Below, piece by piece: positions 53,162 through 54,987 of a stretch of DNA of 54,987 nt. Origin of the DNA: Alicyclobacillaceae bacterium (GTDB taxonomy: Bacteria > Bacillota > Bacilli > Kyrpidiales > Kyrpidiaceae); NCBI GenBank assembly GCA_029961045.1, contig JASBVN010000025.1:1-54987 (forward strand). The letters are read 5' to 3'. The position numbers were made by a program, and so were the translations under genes. Each line of letters begins with the position of its first letter. The stretch's first letter is position 1. The notes under the pieces were generated by a model. The model saw nothing but the letters and a program-made list of their open reading frames with translations, was not told where the DNA came from and did not search any database.

Positions 53162-53983
53162 TCACACCTTCGCCGTTTCCTGTGTCAACACCTCGTTGAG
53201 ACTGCCGGTCCGGTACCCTTGCAGGTCGAGAGACACGTACGTGTACCCGATCTCTTTGAGCTTCGCCACCACCGTCGGCGCGACGGCCAACAGCCTGTCC
53301 ATGTCTTCGGGCGGCACTTCAATGCGGGCCAACTTGCCGTGCTGCCGGACCCGCACCTGCCGAAAGCCCAGATCCATCAAGAAGGATTCCGCCCGGTCGA
53401 TCATGCTCAATTTTTCCAACGTGATGTGTTCGCCGTACGGGATGCGGGACGAGAGACAAGCGAAAGACGGTTTGTCCCAAGTCCGCAGCCCCATCTCCCG
53501 GGACAAGTGGCGAATTTCCGCCTTGGTCAACCCCGCTTCCAGGAGAGGGGCTCTCACTCCCCGCTCCACGGCCGCCCGCAGCCCCGGACGGTGATCTCCG
53601 AGATCGTCGGCTATCGCCCCGAAAATCACGTGTTGAAATCCCCGCCGGTGAGCAATGGGAATTAGATGGCTGAAAAGCTCCTGTTTACAAAAATAGCACC
53701 TGTTGATCGGATTCTCCGCATATCCCGGGATCGCCAGCTCCCGGGTCTCAATGATCAGATGCGGACTGCCGAGTTCCCGGGCCAGGGCGATCGCCTCGTT
53801 TTTCTCCCTCTCCGGATAGGTCTCGGAGTCCGCGGTGACCGCCAAAACATTTTCAGGACCGAGGGCCTCCAGACACGCTTTCAGCAAAAACGTACTGTCC
53901 ACACCGCCGGAAAACGCCACCACGACCCGGCCGAGCGACCGGATCCGGTCCAACAACGCTTGATATTTCACACGGGCGTCCAT
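53162..53983 (-). CDS. larE: Nickel-pincer cofactor sulfur transferase LarE
   Basis: The 273-residue ATP pyrophosphatase family protein has the PP-loop VVVAFSGGVDSTFLLKA. Cysteines occur in NRCYFCKQELFS and in FACLSSRIPYGE. The latter Cys matches the position of the sulfur-donating Cys of LarE; with the CxxC pair it could instead hold an iron-sulfur cluster, as reported for some homologues. It replaces two carboxylate oxygens with sulfur. GGAGGG precedes the ATG at 53983. It is first of larE-larB-larC. LarA, the lactate racemase that uses the cofactor, is not in the window. Confidence 0.94.
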   Translation of the reverse strand: MDARVKYQALLDRIRSLGRVVVAFSGGVDSTFLLKACLEALGPENVLAVTADSETYPEREKNEAIALARELGSPHLIIETRELAIPGYAENPINRCYFCKQELFSHLIPIAHRRGFQHVIFGAIADDLGDHRPGLRAAVERGVRAPLLEAGLTKAEIRHLSREMGLRTWDKPSFACLSSRIPYGEHITLEKLSMIDRAESFLMDLGFRQVRVRQHGKLARIEVPPEDMDRLLAVAPTVVAKLKEIGYTYVSLDLQGYRTGSLNEVLTQETAKV

Positions 53984-54095
53984 CCCGGATCCCTCCGTCC
54001 CTTGAAACATAAGCTGTTCAAAACCTTTGGTTCCATTGATTTCAGCATACTCCAACACCGGCCGCGCAGTCGATGGCCATCCCCATACCACGACA

Positions 54096-54141
54096 AAAGC
54101 CGACCGCCGTCCGACTCCGGTCGAACTTCCGATCGGCTTTC
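54096..54141 (-). terminator. Possible terminator after nth
   Basis: On the minus strand AAAGCCGA and TCGGCTTTT form an 8-bp stem around a 30-base GC-rich loop, followed by TTTTG. It lies 25 bases after the nth stop. The rest of the roughly 180-base gap to larE shows no other convincing signal. Confidence 0.5.
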
Positions 54142-54165
54142 CTATCCCCATATCCCGCCCGCCTG

Positions 54166-54924
54166 TCATCCCGCCTTGCCGCCCGTCGGCGCGGCGCCTC
54201 CCCCAGCCGGCGAAACCGGAACTCCGCCGCGCTCCGCTTGCTCGGCTCCCTTTCGACCCGAGGCCCGCCGGGACGCGGCCGGTTGTCCCACCTTTCCCGT
54301 TTCCTTCGCAAACCGGCAATAAGGCGCCACCGAACACCGGTCACAGCCCGGCGACCGGGCCGAACAGATCTGCCGCCCGTGATGGATCAGCCAGTGGTGG
54401 GCCGACGACCATTTGTTCTTGGGAATCCGCTCCATCAACTGTCGTTCCGTTTCCTCCGGGGTTTTCGCCTCAGCCAAGCCGATGCGGTTGGCAACCCGAA
54501 AAACGTGCGTATCGACGGCGATGGCCGGAACCCCGAAGGCGTTGCTGAGGACCACGTTCGCCGTCTTCCGCCCGACCCCCGGCAACGCCTCCAAGGCCTC
54601 GCGGTCGGCGGGAACTTCGCCGCCGTGCTCCTCCACCAAACGGCGGCAAGCGGCGACAATATTCCGGGCCTTGGTTTTGAACAATCCGCAGGACTGGATG
54701 TAAGGTTCCAATTCTTCCGGCGCCAACCGGGCAAAATCCTCCGGAGCGGGGAATGCGTCGAACAATGGCCCGGTCACCATGTTGACCCGTTCATCGGTGC
54801 ATTGGGCCGAAAGCATCGTGGCGATCAACAACTCAAAGGGGTTCCGGTGGCGGAGGGCACATTTCGCATCGGGATAGGTCTGCTCCAACACGTCCAAAAT
54901 CCTTTTCACCGGCACCCTTTTCAC
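54166..54924 (-). CDS. nth: Endonuclease III
   Basis: About 252 residues. The helix-hairpin-helix is LPGVGRKTANVVLSN with the catalytic Lys, followed by the catalytic Asp in AVDTHVFRVANR. The [4Fe-4S] motif C-x6-C-x2-C-x5-C is CSARSPGCDRCSVAPYC. It removes oxidised pyrimidines and cuts at abasic sites. The C-terminal tail of about 40 residues, rich in Ala/Gly/Arg, is longer than usual. The GTG at 54924 is 8 bases from AAAGGAGG, which favours it over an upstream GTG at 54972. Confidence 0.95.
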   Translation of the reverse strand: MKRVPVKRILDVLEQTYPDAKCALRHRNPFELLIATMLSAQCTDERVNMVTGPLFDAFPAPEDFARLAPEELEPYIQSCGLFKTKARNIVAACRRLVEEHGGEVPADREALEALPGVGRKTANVVLSNAFGVPAIAVDTHVFRVANRIGLAEAKTPEETERQLMERIPKNKWSSAHHWLIHHGRQICSARSPGCDRCSVAPYCRFAKETGKVGQPAASRRASGRKGAEQAERGGVPVSPAGGGAAPTGGKAG

Positions 54925-54987
54925 CCCGGAATCCTCCTTTGCCGCCGTCGAACCGGCGTCGTCTTCCCTCACATCCTACTACGGACG

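Noticed and set aside
53984-54337. N-terminal extension of LarE
   Set aside because: It overlaps the nth 3' end and a likely terminator; family length fits the ATG at 53983.
1-54987. CRISPR arrays, tRNA genes, insertion sequences or prophage
   Set aside because: No regularly spaced direct repeats, cloverleaf-like genes, transposase motifs or phage genes were seen while reading both strands. A dedicated tRNA search could not be run.

Overview
The window looks like chromosome of a GC-rich, spore-forming Firmicute. The sporulation-type genes (spoVR, prkA, yhbH, a CotS-type coat kinase, a YhcN-type lipoprotein), a B. subtilis-like PhoP/Pst system, AGGAGG-type ribosome binding sites and frequent GTG/TTG starts fit a thermophilic Alicyclobacillaceae member such as Kyrpidia. 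That name is an inference, not a sequence match. No rRNA, tRNA, CRISPR array or insertion sequence was seen.

Region 1 (1-15.7 kb) is catabolic. It opens with the 5' end of an acetone carboxylase beta subunit gene (minus strand) behind a clear sigma-54 promoter. A divergent sigma-54 activator gene (acxR-like) shares a region with repeated GTGTAGCG motifs. Next, on the minus strand, is a long operon for phenol/aromatic degradation by meta-cleavage. In transcription order it holds catechol 2,3-dioxygenase, a reactivating ferredoxin, multicomponent phenol hydroxylase (P1, P2, P3, a short P4), hydroxymuconic semialdehyde hydrolase, a hybrid XylR_N/V4R-PucR regulator, the hydroxylase reductase P5, hydroxymuconic semialdehyde dehydrogenase, a fused wreck of the 2-oxopent-4-enoate hydratase and acylating acetaldehyde dehydrogenase genes, 4-hydroxy-2-oxovalerate aldolase, 4-oxalocrotonate decarboxylase and 4-oxalocrotonate tautomerase. 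The wreck is the most striking event in the window. About 0.8 kb seems to have been deleted, removing the C-terminus of the hydratase and the NAD-binding N-terminus of the dehydrogenase, so the lower pathway encoded here is incomplete.

Region 2 (15.8-23.9 kb) has the prkA-yhbH-spoVR stress/sporulation operon, a membrane transglutaminase-like protein with a small unknown gene, and a minus-strand group trmL, MTA-phosphorylase-like and L,D-transpeptidase lipoprotein.

Region 3 (23.9-34.3 kb) is a phosphate locus: pstB-phoU-pstC-pstA followed by a PhoP/PhoR-type pair, a divergent second PhoP-type regulator, a chemoreceptor, and a separately transcribed pstS. Two PhoP boxes with exact 11-bp spacing lie before pstB and pstS.

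Region 4 (34.4-55 kb) is mostly housekeeping: an MscS channel, a PIN-domain pair, aconitase, a CoA-type Nudix hydrolase, an amidase-domain protein, an IclR regulator with a divergent isocitrate/isopropylmalate-dehydrogenase-like enzyme, a quinone oxidoreductase, the CotS-like kinase with a possible sigma-K promoter, queG, rnhA, a YhcN-like lipoprotein, a YgzB-like protein, mntH, two unknown small genes, the larE-larB-larC operon for the nickel-pincer cofactor, and nth.
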